Program-made: the position numbers and the translations under genes
Source of the DNA: SKVL01 sp964559575
Lineage (GTDB): Bacteria; Patescibacteriota; Minisyncoccia; Phycocordibacterales; CSBR16-193
Assembly (NCBI GenBank): GCA_964559575.1
Contig: CAZLGQ010000005.1
Coordinates: 1-28,084 of the forward strand
Length of the DNA stretch: 28,084 bases
Direction: 5' to 3'
In this document: piece after piece, positions 1 to 7,236 of the stretch
Layout: every line of letters begins with the position of its first letter
Position numbering within the stretch: position 1 is the stretch's first letter
The notes under the pieces: generated by a model
Database searches by the model: none
The model's input: the letters and a program-made list of their open reading frames with translations, nothing else
What the model was told of the DNA's origin: nothing

Positions 1-43
1 AAATAAAGTAAAAAATTTATACTTTCAGATGTTTTTATGATAG

Positions 44-49
44 TATAGT
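44..49 (+). promoter_or_regulatory. possible -10 element for efp
   Basis: TATAGT ends 6 bp before the efp ATG, which would give a leaderless mRNA. A second candidate, TATGAT at 36-41, would give a leader of about 8 nt. No good -35 is seen and the window begins only 55 bp upstream, so this is weak on its own. It fits the leaderless pattern at other genes in the window. Confidence 0.3.
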
Positions 50-55
50 CCTGTT

Positions 56-625
56 ATGCTTGAATATAATCAAATCACACCTCAGAAATATATTATTTTA
101 GATGGAGAACCTTATGAAGTTCTTGATTCTCACGTATTTAGAAAACAACAGAGAAAACCGGTAAATCAAACAAAAATAAAAAATTTAAAGACAGGAAAAG
201 TAACTGAAAGATCTTTTCATCAGTCAGAAAAGGTGGAAGAAGCAGACATAGAGTACAAAGATATTGTTTATATTTTTAAAAAACAAGAAGAAGTTTGGTT
301 TCATGAACTGGGTGACAAAAGCAAAAGATTCTCAATAAACGAAAGTATTGCCGGTAATAAAAAGAAATTCTTAAAAGAAGGAATGGAAATTCAAGCAATG
401 ATATTCAAAAAAGAAATAATTGATATCAAAATACCAATAAAAGTTGATCTAAAAGTTGAAATTGCCCCTCATGCTATCAAAGGAAACACAGCCCAAGGAG
501 CAACAAAAACAGTAACATTAGAAACCGGAGCTGAAATAACAACCCCTCTTTTTATAAATGAAGGCGATATTATTCGTGTAAATACTGAAAAAGATGAGTA
601 CACCGAACGTGTTGAAAAGAAATAA
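56..625 (+). CDS. efp: translation elongation factor P
   Basis: EF-P relieves ribosomes stalled on polyproline by binding between the P and E sites and touching the peptidyl-tRNA acceptor end with its domain I tip loop. The 189-aa length is normal. Seen: GEPYEV (17-22) and KIKNLKTG (40-47) of the KOW-like domain I, then two OB-type domains with the C-terminal signature around GDIIRVNTEKDEY. The tip loop is unusual: where most EF-Ps have KPGKGQA, this one has RKQQRKP (29-35), so the position of E. coli Lys34 is Gln32. The known lysine or arginine modifications therefore cannot be placed on that residue. ATG at 56 is the family-like start and no Shine-Dalgarno is visible. It is the only gene on the plus strand at this end, convergent with rpsR across a shared hairpin. 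Confidence 0.95.
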   Translation: MLEYNQITPQKYIILDGEPYEVLDSHVFRKQQRKPVNQTKIKNLKTGKVTERSFHQSEKVEEADIEYKDIVYIFKKQEEVWFHELGDKSKRFSINESIAGNKKKFLKEGMEIQAMIFKKEIIDIKIPIKVDLKVEIAPHAIKGNTAQGATKTVTLETGAEITTPLFINEGDIIRVNTEKDEYTERVEKK

Positions 626-637
626 AAATTAAATTAC

Positions 638-671
638 AAAAAAACCCCAATTTAATAATTGGGGTTTTTTT
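638..671. terminator. bidirectional intrinsic terminator between efp and rpsR
   Basis: A stem with A-run, CCCCAATT, 4-nt loop, AATTGGGG and T-run. It has T-tracts on both strands and lies between convergent genes, so it can end both efp and the rpsF-ssb-rpsR transcript. Confidence 0.9.
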
Positions 672-687
672 ATTTTAATACATTTTA

Positions 688-888
688 TTAACGAGACACG
701 TAAGGAAGCAATCCCATATATCTTGCTCTTTTTATTGCTAAAGCCAGTTTTCTTTGGTTTTTAGCGGAAACTCCCGTATATTTACGCGCAAGAATACGTC
801 CATGAGGATTAATAAACTGTCTTAATATCTCAGTGTCTTTATAATCTATATGTTTTATATTATTTTTATTGAAGAAACATTCTGTCAT
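688..888 (-). CDS. rpsR: 30S ribosomal protein bS18
   Basis: Small-subunit platform protein that packs against S6. The 66-aa product has the S18 core: an N-terminal Phe/Asn-rich stretch, YKDTEILRQFINPHGRI, and the basic helix with KNQRKLALAIKRARYMGLLPY. It is slightly shorter than the usual ~75 aa at the N-terminus. It is last in the rpsF-ssb-rpsR operon, 74 bp after ssb. The usual next gene, rplI (L9), is absent; a terminator follows instead. The ATG at 888 has no Shine-Dalgarno. Confidence 0.95.
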   Translation of the reverse strand: MTECFFNKNNIKHIDYKDTEILRQFINPHGRILARKYTGVSAKNQRKLALAIKRARYMGLLPYVSR

Positions 889-962
889 AAATAAATTTTC
901 TAATTAATATATTTTCAATCGGATATTATACACACAAAAACCTTTTAAGTCCAATTTTTAAT

Positions 963-1421
963 CTAAAAAGGTATATCTTCAGGGTTAACCTCTTCTTCAG
1001 GGTAATTTATCTGATCATCTCCCCCTTCTTCTGACTGATCACTCTCAGAGCCGGTACTATCGTAAGAATCATCACTAGAAGAATCGGATCCCGATCCTTT
1101 GGCACCAAACTGAACTCTATCTGCAACAACCTCGGTTCTGTATTTTTTTTCACCTTTTTGATCCTCCCAACTACGTGTCTGTATACGTCCCTCAACCAAA
1201 GCCTGCTGTCCTTTCTTTAAGTACTGAGCACTGGTTTCGGCCTGTCGACCAAAAACAACTATGTTATGAAAATCAGCACTTTTCTGCTGGACTCCATCTT
1301 TATCTTTCCATACTCGATTAGTCGCTATTGAAAAATTACAAACTTTAGCGCCAGAAGGTAGAGATCTTATCTCAGGATCTCTTGTTAGGTTTCCGGCTAT
1401 TATTGCCTTATTTAAATCCAT
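963..1421 (-). CDS. ssb: single-stranded DNA-binding protein
   Basis: Binds and protects ssDNA in replication and repair, and recruits partners through its C-terminal tip. The 152-aa protein starts with the SSB OB fold: MDLNKAIIAGNLTRDPEIR, then FSIATNR, FHNIVVFGRQAE, YLKKGQQALVEGRIQTRSWEDQKGEKKYRTEV. From about residue 108 the sequence is a Ser/Asp/Glu-rich disordered linker ending in the acidic tip EDIPF, the expected partner-binding motif. It lies between rpsF (38 bp upstream) and rpsR, the classic arrangement. No Shine-Dalgarno precedes the ATG at 1421. Confidence 0.95.
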   Translation of the reverse strand: MDLNKAIIAGNLTRDPEIRSLPSGAKVCNFSIATNRVWKDKDGVQQKSADFHNIVVFGRQAETSAQYLKKGQQALVEGRIQTRSWEDQKGEKKYRTEVVADRVQFGAKGSGSDSSSDDSYDSTGSESDQSEEGGDDQINYPEEEVNPEDIPF

Positions 1422-1458
1422 AAAATAAAAGTTAAAATTATAATATAATCTCCATTTA

Positions 1459-1977
1459 TTATACTATAATCTCTTCTATACTTTTGTCTATCTCTTCATC
1501 AGAAATTCCGGAAGAAGTTGAATTTAAAGATTCGGAAGCTTTTTTGGCTTCTTCAGCTTTTTTGGCTTCTTCAGCTTCTTTTTTTTGTTTTATTTTATTT
1601 CCATAAAGAGTATTTTCCTTAACTGTTTTTACAATGATCATTCTTACAATGTTCTCATTTCTTGAAAGACCTTCCTTTAAAGCTTCAGGGGTCTTAGAGT
1701 CTCCTTCAAATTTTACCCAACCAAAATGAGTACTGTTAAAACGTGTTTTAGGCATTGTGATAGGAAGAGAAATGGTGTACTCAAGTTTTTGCATTTTAGG
1801 AGATCCTTCGGACAGAAACTCTCCACTGTTATCTTTTATAATCTTTTTAATAAGGTCAACCTCTTTTTCTATCTCCTCTCCGGAAAGAGTTGGCACAAGA
1901 TGAAAACCTATTTCATAAACATTTATACCTTCAATGTTTTTTTCCTCGTTATTATTTTCAGTTTTAACTTCATTCAT
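1459..1977 (-). CDS. rpsF: 30S ribosomal protein bS6 with long charged tail
   Basis: Platform protein that forms a pair with S18. The 172-aa product has a ferredoxin-like S6 core (about 20-125: NVYEIGFHLVPTLS, KLEYTISLPI, FGWVKFEGD, NIVRMIIVKT) followed by a ~45-aa tail with EEAKKAEEAKKA repeats and an acidic end, well beyond the usual ~100-aa core. I start it at the ATG at 1977, not at the GTG at 1995. The GTG lies upstream of a good -10 element (1986-1991), so a transcript from that promoter could not include it. First gene of rpsF-ssb-rpsR. Confidence 0.9.
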   Translation of the reverse strand: MNEVKTENNNEEKNIEGINVYEIGFHLVPTLSGEEIEKEVDLIKKIIKDNSGEFLSEGSPKMQKLEYTISLPITMPKTRFNSTHFGWVKFEGDSKTPEALKEGLSRNENIVRMIIVKTVKENTLYGNKIKQKKEAEEAKKAEEAKKASESLNSTSSGISDEEIDKSIEEIIV

Positions 1978-1985
1978 ACTCGGTG

Positions 1986-2014
1986 ATACTAACACAAATG
2001 ATCTATATACGCAA
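1986..2014 (-). promoter_or_regulatory. promoter of rpsF-ssb-rpsR
   Basis: On the minus strand: -35 TTGCGT (2009-2014), 17-bp spacer, extended -10 TGT-TAGTAT (hexamer 1986-1991). Only 8 bp separate the hexamer from the rpsF ATG, so the mRNA would be leaderless or carry 1-2 extra bases. The layout is nearly the same as that of the rplS promoter. Confidence 0.65.
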
Positions 2015-2079
2015 ATAATATAAATCCTGATTTAAAAAAACAATAATGATTATCTTGAAAAAATATTTTTAATTACAGT

Positions 2080-2113
2080 AAAAAAACTAAAAACATCAAT
2101 GATATTTTGATGT
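2080..2113 (-). terminator. probable terminator after tatD
   Basis: On the minus strand: ACATCAA, 7-nt loop, TTGATGT (2093-2113), followed by a T-rich run (2080-2092). It lies 86 bp past the tatD stop. The stem is AT-rich, so it is modest. The rest of 2114-2198 holds only an exact 12-bp tandem repeat (AAAACTGTTGAT twice, 2151-2174). Confidence 0.55.
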
Positions 2114-2198
2114 ATAAAAAATATTTAATATAAAAATTAAATAATATCTTAAAACTGTTGATAAAACTGTTGATTAAGTATGGATTACTTGTGAAAAA

Positions 2199-3002
2199 TT
2201 AGATATTAAAAAACCCAAAAGCATTATCAACCAAAGAAAAAAGAACTTTTTTACTATCTTCTTTTCTTATTTCAGCTATTCTACAAGCTATATCTTTAAC
2301 ATAAAACGGCTGGTTTTCTTTTCCTCTAATAGAAATCGGTGCCACATAAGGAGCATCGGTCTCTGACATTATCATATCAATAGGAGCTAAACTTATAACA
2401 TCATCATAATCACGGGTAAAAGTAATAACTCCGGTAAAAGAAACCGTAAAACCTAAGGAAAACAGAGCTTTGGCATCATCGACGGTTCCGGAAAAAAAGT
2501 GAGCATTCCCTCCACAAAAAGATCTATTTTTTAACATTGATATAACATCTCTATAAGCATCTCCACCGGAACCATTACGAATATGTAACATTAAAGGTTT
2601 TTTGACCGTATTGGCTATTTCTATCTGCTGATCAAAAAGCTCCTTTTGTAAACGAATAGTATCGTTATCATTGGTATAAAAATAATCCAAACCACAATCC
2701 CCTATGGAAACAACCTTTTCTGAAGAAGAAAGATCTATTTTTCTTTCTTTTTTTTCTTTTTTAAAAACATTATGAGGATGAAAGCCTACTGTTGCATAAA
2801 CCCCTTCTTTATAACTTTCTGCTATTGAAACAGCATCAGAAGAGGTTTCAATATCAGTTCCTACATTTGTCATCCAAATATTTTCTTTTAAGCATCTTTC
2901 TATAACTTCTTCCTTTTTTTCTATCAGAGGTTTTAAATTAACATGAGTGTGAATATCAAAGTAATCAGGTCTTACTTTCTCTTTTTCTGTTTCAAGTTCC
3001 AT
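2199..3002 (-). CDS. TatD-family metal-dependent hydrolase (putative DNase)
   Basis: TIM-barrel metallohydrolase of the amidohydrolase superfamily. Family members act as 3'-5' exonucleases or deoxyribonucleases in DNA quality control. The 267-aa length is typical. Seen in order: FDIHTHVNL (H18, H20), VGFHPH (72-77), GDCGLDYFY (101-109), MLHIRNG, HFFSGT and SETDAPYV, matching the TatD metal-site blocks. Odd: the usual bridging glutamate in GEIGLDY is aspartate here (D102). It follows the permease gene on the same strand, with a hairpin in the 38-bp gap. The exact substrate cannot be told from sequence. Confidence 0.88.
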   Translation of the reverse strand: MELETEKEKVRPDYFDIHTHVNLKPLIEKKEEVIERCLKENIWMTNVGTDIETSSDAVSIAESYKEGVYATVGFHPHNVFKKEKKERKIDLSSSEKVVSIGDCGLDYFYTNDNDTIRLQKELFDQQIEIANTVKKPLMLHIRNGSGGDAYRDVISMLKNRSFCGGNAHFFSGTVDDAKALFSLGFTVSFTGVITFTRDYDDVISLAPIDMIMSETDAPYVAPISIRGKENQPFYVKDIACRIAEIRKEDSKKVLFSLVDNAFGFFNI

Positions 3003-3013
3003 ATTTAATAAAT

Positions 3014-3042
3014 AAAATATCTTTAAAAGATCAAGATATTTT
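3014..3042 (-). terminator. hairpin between the AI-2E permease gene and tatD
   Basis: AAAATATCTT and AAGATATTTT form a 10-bp perfect stem with a 9-nt loop. The right arm overlaps the TAA stop of the permease gene at 3041. But the permease stop lies downstream of tatD in minus-strand transcription order only if tatD precedes it. In fact transcription runs from the permease (4177) toward tatD (3002), so the hairpin follows the permease stop and precedes the tatD ATG, with TTTTATTTATT after it. It may attenuate transcription into tatD. Confidence 0.4.
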
Positions 3043-4177
3043 AACTTTTTTTATTTTTAGAAATATCCTTTGCGTAATAAAGTTTGTTTTCTTCATGCAT
3101 TGGTTTATACTTTTTTTGCATATCATTTAAAAACTCTATCAAAATGGCAGTAAGCGGTACAGAAAGTATGATTCCCAAAAATCCACCTAAATTGTAACCA
3201 GCTATCAAAGCAATAATAACTATAATAGGAGAAAGTCCTACTACCTTTTGTATAACCAGAGGATATATAAGCTGACTCTCAAACTGTTGAATAATAATAT
3301 AAAAACCTGTTACCACCAAACCGATACTAAGACCGGGTTCCATAAAATTACCTCCTTCCATCATAGCTATAGCAATGGCGGGTATTGCTGCAAGTATTGG
3401 TCCAAAAACAGGTATCAACTCAAAAACACCGGCTAAAACCGCCAAAAGAAGAGCATGTGGAATACCTAAAAGGGTCAAACATAGATAAACAAGAACTGTA
3501 ACAATAACAGCCAAAATGAGCTGTCCTTGCATCCAGTATCCGATCTTAAGTTCAGCTCTATTCCAAAGATCTAAAACATAAGAAGTGTTTTTAGTCGGAG
3601 TGATAAGTCTTAGAAACTTTGCGACTCCGTTTTCTTGAACAGAAAGATAAAAAGATAAAACTATAATCAAAACAAAATTCAAAACACCTCCAAACAGTGA
3701 AAAAAGAGTGTTCGCAAAACCTTGACTTAAACCAGCCAACATTTCTCTGGTTTCTTCCATTATACCGGATACAGAAAAGTCTTCGGCAAAACCGGCAAAC
3801 ATAGAACTTTCTTTATAAATACTTTCATCAGAAACAGGGGTCCAACTTTCAATCGCCTCAAAATATTCAGGTAAATTTCTTAAAAAGGAGAAGGTTTCTT
3901 GTATTAGAGGTATAAAAAGAAAATAAAAAATAAAAGCAAGAGAAAAAAGTATTCCGGCATAAACCATCAAAACAGCAACTATTCTCGGAATCTTTCTTCT
4001 AACCAACCATCTGGCGGCAGGAGATATTGCGGCAGCTAAAAGAACAGAAGCCAAAATAACCAACAACAGATCACTTAAAATATAAGCAACAAAAAATAAA
4101 AGAGCGATCAAAAATACCCAAACAACGATCATTGGGTTTATCGTTATATAAAGATGATCTTTATTTTTAGTTTCCAT
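3041..4177 (-). CDS. AI-2E family transporter (UPF0118 permease)
   Basis: Polytopic inner-membrane protein of 378 aa. Hydrophobic segments: two at the N-terminus (NPMIVVWVFLIALLF; DLLLVILASVLLAAAISPA), one at VAVLMVYAGILFSLAFIF, then after a soluble loop FVLIIVLSFYLSVQ, LILAVIVTVLVYL, LLLAVLAGVFELIPVFGPIL, SIGLVVTGFYIIIQQ, and a C-terminal pair ending LGGFLGIILSVPLTAILIEF. The VFELIPVFGPILAAIPA and QQFESQLIYPLVI blocks are family signatures. Members have been linked to AI-2 export or Na+/H+ exchange, so the substrate here is open. The ATG at 4177 is preferred over an upstream TTG at 4201, because an extended -10 element lies between them. Confidence 0.85.
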   Translation of the reverse strand: METKNKDHLYITINPMIVVWVFLIALLFFVAYILSDLLLVILASVLLAAAISPAARWLVRRKIPRIVAVLMVYAGILFSLAFIFYFLFIPLIQETFSFLRNLPEYFEAIESWTPVSDESIYKESSMFAGFAEDFSVSGIMEETREMLAGLSQGFANTLFSLFGGVLNFVLIIVLSFYLSVQENGVAKFLRLITPTKNTSYVLDLWNRAELKIGYWMQGQLILAVIVTVLVYLCLTLLGIPHALLLAVLAGVFELIPVFGPILAAIPAIAIAMMEGGNFMEPGLSIGLVVTGFYIIIQQFESQLIYPLVIQKVVGLSPIIVIIALIAGYNLGGFLGIILSVPLTAILIEFLNDMQKKYKPMHEENKLYYAKDISKNKKS

Positions 4178-4185
4178 TATGTTAA

Positions 4186-4214
4186 ATAATATCACGCACA
4201 AAGTGAAACATAAA
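4186..4214 (-). promoter_or_regulatory. putative promoter of the AI-2E permease gene
   Basis: Extended -10 TGA-TATTAT (hexamer 4186-4191) with a weak -35 TTTATG (4209-4214) at 17-bp spacing. The hexamer ends 8 bp before the ATG at 4177, implying a leaderless transcript. Confidence 0.45.
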
Positions 4215-4236
4215 GAATACTATTAATTTAAAAGAT

Positions 4237-5505
4237 CTAAAATGAAAGTTTTCTTTCTAAGGATCTTTTATCAAGGTCTTTTCCAACAACAGCTACTGAA
4301 AGACGGTTGTTATTGAAAAGAAAACGAGCTAATTTTTTAACATCTTGAGAGGTTACCGATTTTATTTCTTTAGCAACCTCTTTAGGAGTTTTCTGTTGTC
4401 CGTTTAAGATCTCTTGCTCAACAAAAAACTCAGCCATTGAATCAGAACTTTCCAGGTCTAAAGACATTCTTCCAATAAGATGTTCTTTTGTTTTCTTTAA
4501 TTCTTTATCTCCGACCAATTCTTCTTTTAGAGAACTCATCTCTTTCAAGATAGTTTCTATAACCTCATCGGTTCTTTTGTGATCAATACCCGCCATAACG
4601 GTTAAAAGACCGCTTTTACGATTTAAATCAGCAACTGAATTTATGTAATAACAGACACCCATTTCCTCTCTTAATTTTTGAAAAAGCCTGCCAGACATTC
4701 CACCACTTAAAACAGAGTTTAAAACCATTAAAGTTGGTACTCTTTTATCAGAGGCTTTAAAGGCACGAACTCCCATGTTGATGTGTAACTGGTCAGTATT
4801 TTTCTCTTCAACTAAAAGATTTGGTTTATCTTGTTTTTCATCAACACGAGGATTACCTGTTTTTTTAGAAAAAGGTATATCTCCAAACTTTTTATTAACC
4901 TCTTCTTCTACTTTCTTTTGATCAAAATTTCCGGACACAACAACTATAGTTTTTGAAGCTGTATAATGTTTCTTCATAAAAGAAACAAAATCATCTCTGT
5001 TCAAAGAACTAACCGTTTCTTTGGTTCCCAACGGATGTCTTCCTGCGGGCTGATCTCCATAAACAGCCTGATAAAAAAGATCTTGAACATAAGCACGTGG
5101 AGTATCTTTGTACATATTTATTTCTTCAATAATAACTCCTTTTTCTTTAGATATTTCTTCCTCTTCAAGTCTAGCACTTGAGTACATATCAGAAACAACA
5201 TCAAAAAAAACAGAAAAATGTTTAGGGCTACCTTTAGCATAGTATCCTGTAAATTCCTGTCCAGTGAAAGCATTTGAGTAAGCTCCAACTGAATCAAGGG
5301 TTGAACTTACTTCATAAGGAGTCTTGTACTTCTCACCTCCTTTCATAACCATATGCTCCAAAAAATGAGCAATTCCGTGTTTATCTTTATCTTCATTAAC
5401 GGTTCCCGCTTCGGTCATTACTAAAACTGTAACAGTAGGATGATCCTTCATTGGAACTGTAATAAGACGCAAACCGTTTTTTAATGTTTTCTTTTTTGAT
5501 CTCAT
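4237..5505 (-). CDS. M16 family zinc metallopeptidase (mitochondrial processing peptidase-like)
   Basis: Zinc peptidase of 422 aa, the usual two-lobe size of bacterial M16B enzymes. The inverted zinc motif HxxEH is present as HFLEH (47-51), and the third ligand glutamate is expected in GVIIEEIN (E127 or E128), about 76 residues on. The second lobe holds SGGMSGRLFQKLREEMGVCYY, the substrate-lobe R/Y signature. No signal peptide is evident (N-terminus MRSKKKTLKNGLRLITVP), so it is likely cytoplasmic. It probably degrades peptides, but the substrate is unknown. First gene of a same-strand run with the AI-2E permease and tatD. Confidence 0.92.
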   Translation of the reverse strand: MRSKKKTLKNGLRLITVPMKDHPTVTVLVMTEAGTVNEDKDKHGIAHFLEHMVMKGGEKYKTPYEVSSTLDSVGAYSNAFTGQEFTGYYAKGSPKHFSVFFDVVSDMYSSARLEEEEISKEKGVIIEEINMYKDTPRAYVQDLFYQAVYGDQPAGRHPLGTKETVSSLNRDDFVSFMKKHYTASKTIVVVSGNFDQKKVEEEVNKKFGDIPFSKKTGNPRVDEKQDKPNLLVEEKNTDQLHINMGVRAFKASDKRVPTLMVLNSVLSGGMSGRLFQKLREEMGVCYYINSVADLNRKSGLLTVMAGIDHKRTDEVIETILKEMSSLKEELVGDKELKKTKEHLIGRMSLDLESSDSMAEFFVEQEILNGQQKTPKEVAKEIKSVTSQDVKKLARFLFNNNRLSVAVVGKDLDKRSLERKLSF

Positions 5506-5541
5506 ATAAATGTTTTTTAATAAGTTAATCTAATATAATAA

Positions 5542-5547
5542 ATTATA
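5542..5547 (-). promoter_or_regulatory. possible -10 element for the M16 peptidase gene
   Basis: A perfect TATAAT on the minus strand, 36 bp before the ATG at 5505, in the gap after a strong terminator where a new transcript must begin. No convincing -35 is seen at 16-18 bp spacing. Confidence 0.35.
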
Positions 5548-5575
5548 CGAAAGAGTTTAACAGAAAGTTTTAAAA

Positions 5576-5614
5576 AAACAAAAAAAGAGGCCTTTTTATT
5601 TAAAAGACCTCTTT
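5576..5614 (-). terminator. intrinsic terminator after the GH15-like gene
   Basis: Stem AAAGAGG-C-CTTTT / AAAAG-A-CCTCTTT with one C-A mismatch and a 5-nt loop (5584-5614). On the minus strand it is followed by a 7-T run, G, then more T. It lies 25 bp past the stop at 5639. Confidence 0.85.
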
Positions 5615-5638
5615 CTCTTTTTAAATAAAACAGATGTT

Positions 5639-6700
5639 TTATATCTCACTCTCTCCAAACTTATTAGCGTACTCTTTAAGAGCTACCACATATAGACTCT
5701 CTGCCCATCCAAGAGGAATGTTTTCATTGGGATCATCTGAATTTGAGTAATACAACTCAGGAAGTTTATTACCTTGAGCTTCAAGTTTTTTAGTTTTGTA
5801 AATATATTCACGAGCCTTTTCTTTTTCTCCTCGCCTACTATATATAATTGAAAGCCAAGGAAATCCCATTACCCATTCCGCCTCTTCACTAAAGGTATCT
5901 TCGTTTTTATTATAATAATAGTCATTCTTATACCTTATAACTCCACTACGTCTATCTAAATGGTAATGTAAGTTCTCTATGATCTTATCCGCTGTTTCTT
6001 TACTAACAACTTCATAAGGATAGATCAAACTAAGTAAGGCAAGATCACAAAATTTTGTTGACGATTCTCTAGGCATCATATCCAACAGACTCTGTTCACC
6101 TTTTTTTATAACTTCTTCCGGTACATTTACAAAATCAAGTAAAGAGGCTTTCTTTAAACCGGCAACAACCGCTCCAACAGAAGAGGCATGAACTTCCTCA
6201 TACTCTTCCCAAATACCGTTATCAGGATCATGCCAATACTCTATAGATTTTAAATAATCTATAAGGATCTGAATGATCTCTTTATCTTTCTCTGTTTTTA
6301 TTATGTTTTTACCCAAAAGCTCTATTTCAGCCAGTTTAAATATTATTGCTCCCACGGCATCGTTTTGTTTATTACCCCACTCTTCCCAAAACTCTTCAAA
6401 GCTTTCCGGATGATAACGAGCATGTATATACTGCCAACTTTCATGAGGTTTGTTATGAGTAGCCCACTCTATCTTTCCTTTATGTTTTTCAAAGATATGC
6501 ATAATAGCAGTCCATGTTTCCAATACTGTCTCCCATTCATCTGTAACTTCAAAAGCCATTGCAGTATAAAAATTATCCCTAAGCCAAGCTTTATCGTAAC
6601 CTGTAGAAACATCTTGAGCTGAGGCCAAAAAAAGACCGGAAGAAGCTTTTAGAGCTCTTATGTTTTTGATATGTTCTTGTATTTCTTTTTCAATATTCAT
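5639..6700 (-). CDS. glycoside hydrolase family 15-like protein
   Basis: The 353-aa protein matches the (alpha/alpha)6-barrel glucoamylase / phosphorylase-kinase-alpha fold. Seen in order: YDKAWLRDNFYTAMAF (35-50, the W.RD block), a QND...G block (112-117), NGIWEEYEE (161-169) with the presumed general acid E165, a late LPELYYSN (313-320) with the presumed base E315, then PLGWAESLYVVALKEY near the end, like the family's closing block. Both carboxylates are kept, so it may be active on alpha-glucans or glucosides. It lacks a signal peptide and is shorter than secreted glucoamylases, pointing to a cytoplasmic role. It sits 11 bp after the small coiled-coil gene and is probably co-transcribed with it. 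Substrate unknown. Confidence 0.8.
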   Translation of the reverse strand: MNIEKEIQEHIKNIRALKASSGLFLASAQDVSTGYDKAWLRDNFYTAMAFEVTDEWETVLETWTAIMHIFEKHKGKIEWATHNKPHESWQYIHARYHPESFEEFWEEWGNKQNDAVGAIIFKLAEIELLGKNIIKTEKDKEIIQILIDYLKSIEYWHDPDNGIWEEYEEVHASSVGAVVAGLKKASLLDFVNVPEEVIKKGEQSLLDMMPRESSTKFCDLALLSLIYPYEVVSKETADKIIENLHYHLDRRSGVIRYKNDYYYNKNEDTFSEEAEWVMGFPWLSIIYSRRGEKEKAREYIYKTKKLEAQGNKLPELYYSNSDDPNENIPLGWAESLYVVALKEYANKFGESEI

Positions 6701-6711
6701 AATTAATTACT

Positions 6712-7161
6712 TTAAGTATTCATTTTTTTCTCCATTTCTTTTATTTTATCCTCAAGATAAGGTTTTTGAGTTTTAATAAGTGAAGCGAGTTCCGGAAAGT
6801 TAGATTCCATTTCCGCTAAAGCTCTAAGTAATGTTTCTTCTTTTTTTAAAAAAGTTTTTAATTTATTTGTGATCTTTTCTTCGTAGTATTCATTTTTTTC
6901 CTTAACTGACTCCAACAGTTTTTCGCTTTCCTGTCTTTCTCTTTGAGCTAAAGCCACGGAATAATCAAAAGCGTTATCTATTGAATAACGTTTAGTACTA
7001 AATTCATCAGTAGGAGAAAAGTTTTTTTCTTCTTCTACTATTTTTTCAGAATCTTCAAAAATTTTTTTGGCATTTTCACAAACAAGATCACAGGCTTCTT
7101 TTTGTTTTGTATCTCTTTCCGGACCTCTTTCTTGAGGTGATTCCATAGGGTTATTTTCCAT
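6712..7161 (-). CDS. hypothetical coiled-coil protein
   Basis: I do not recognise this 149-aa protein. It is highly charged, with no membrane segment or signal peptide. Residues about 72-148 look like one or two long helices with heptad-like spacing (LAQRERQESEKLLESVKEK, LKKEETLLRALAEMES). The first ~25 residues are Pro/Glu-rich and probably disordered. The two cysteines (CDLVC, 24-28) are close together in a helical stretch. The gene lies 75 bp after glyS and 11 bp before the GH15-like gene, so a shared transcript with the latter is likely. Frame use and start (ATG, 7161) look real. Confidence 0.65.
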   Translation of the reverse strand: MENNPMESPQERGPERDTKQKEACDLVCENAKKIFEDSEKIVEEEKNFSPTDEFSTKRYSIDNAFDYSVALAQRERQESEKLLESVKEKNEYYEEKITNKLKTFLKKEETLLRALAEMESNFPELASLIKTQKPYLEDKIKEMEKKMNT

Positions 7162-7217
7162 AAAAAAAATTTAACTTATATAAATACAATATTAACACAA
7201 AAGCTTAAAAGCAAAAC

Positions 7218-7234
7218 TTTCCTAAATTAGGAAA
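7218..7234. promoter_or_regulatory. 17-bp palindrome after glyS
   Basis: TTTCCTAA-A-TTAGGAAA, perfect 8-bp arms around one base, starting 2 bp past the glyS stop and 57 bp before the next ATG. The minus strand then reads GTTTTGCTTTT, so it could be a poor terminator, but the one-base centre fits a protein-binding site better than a hairpin loop. Confidence 0.4.
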
Positions 7235-7236
7235 AT

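Noticed and set aside
1978..1995. GTG start for rpsF six codons upstream
   Set aside because: It lies at or upstream of the proposed -10 element, has no SD and adds residues not typical of S6.
2151..2174. 12-bp tandem repeat as an iteron array
   Set aside because: Only two copies, AT-rich, with no replication gene nearby.
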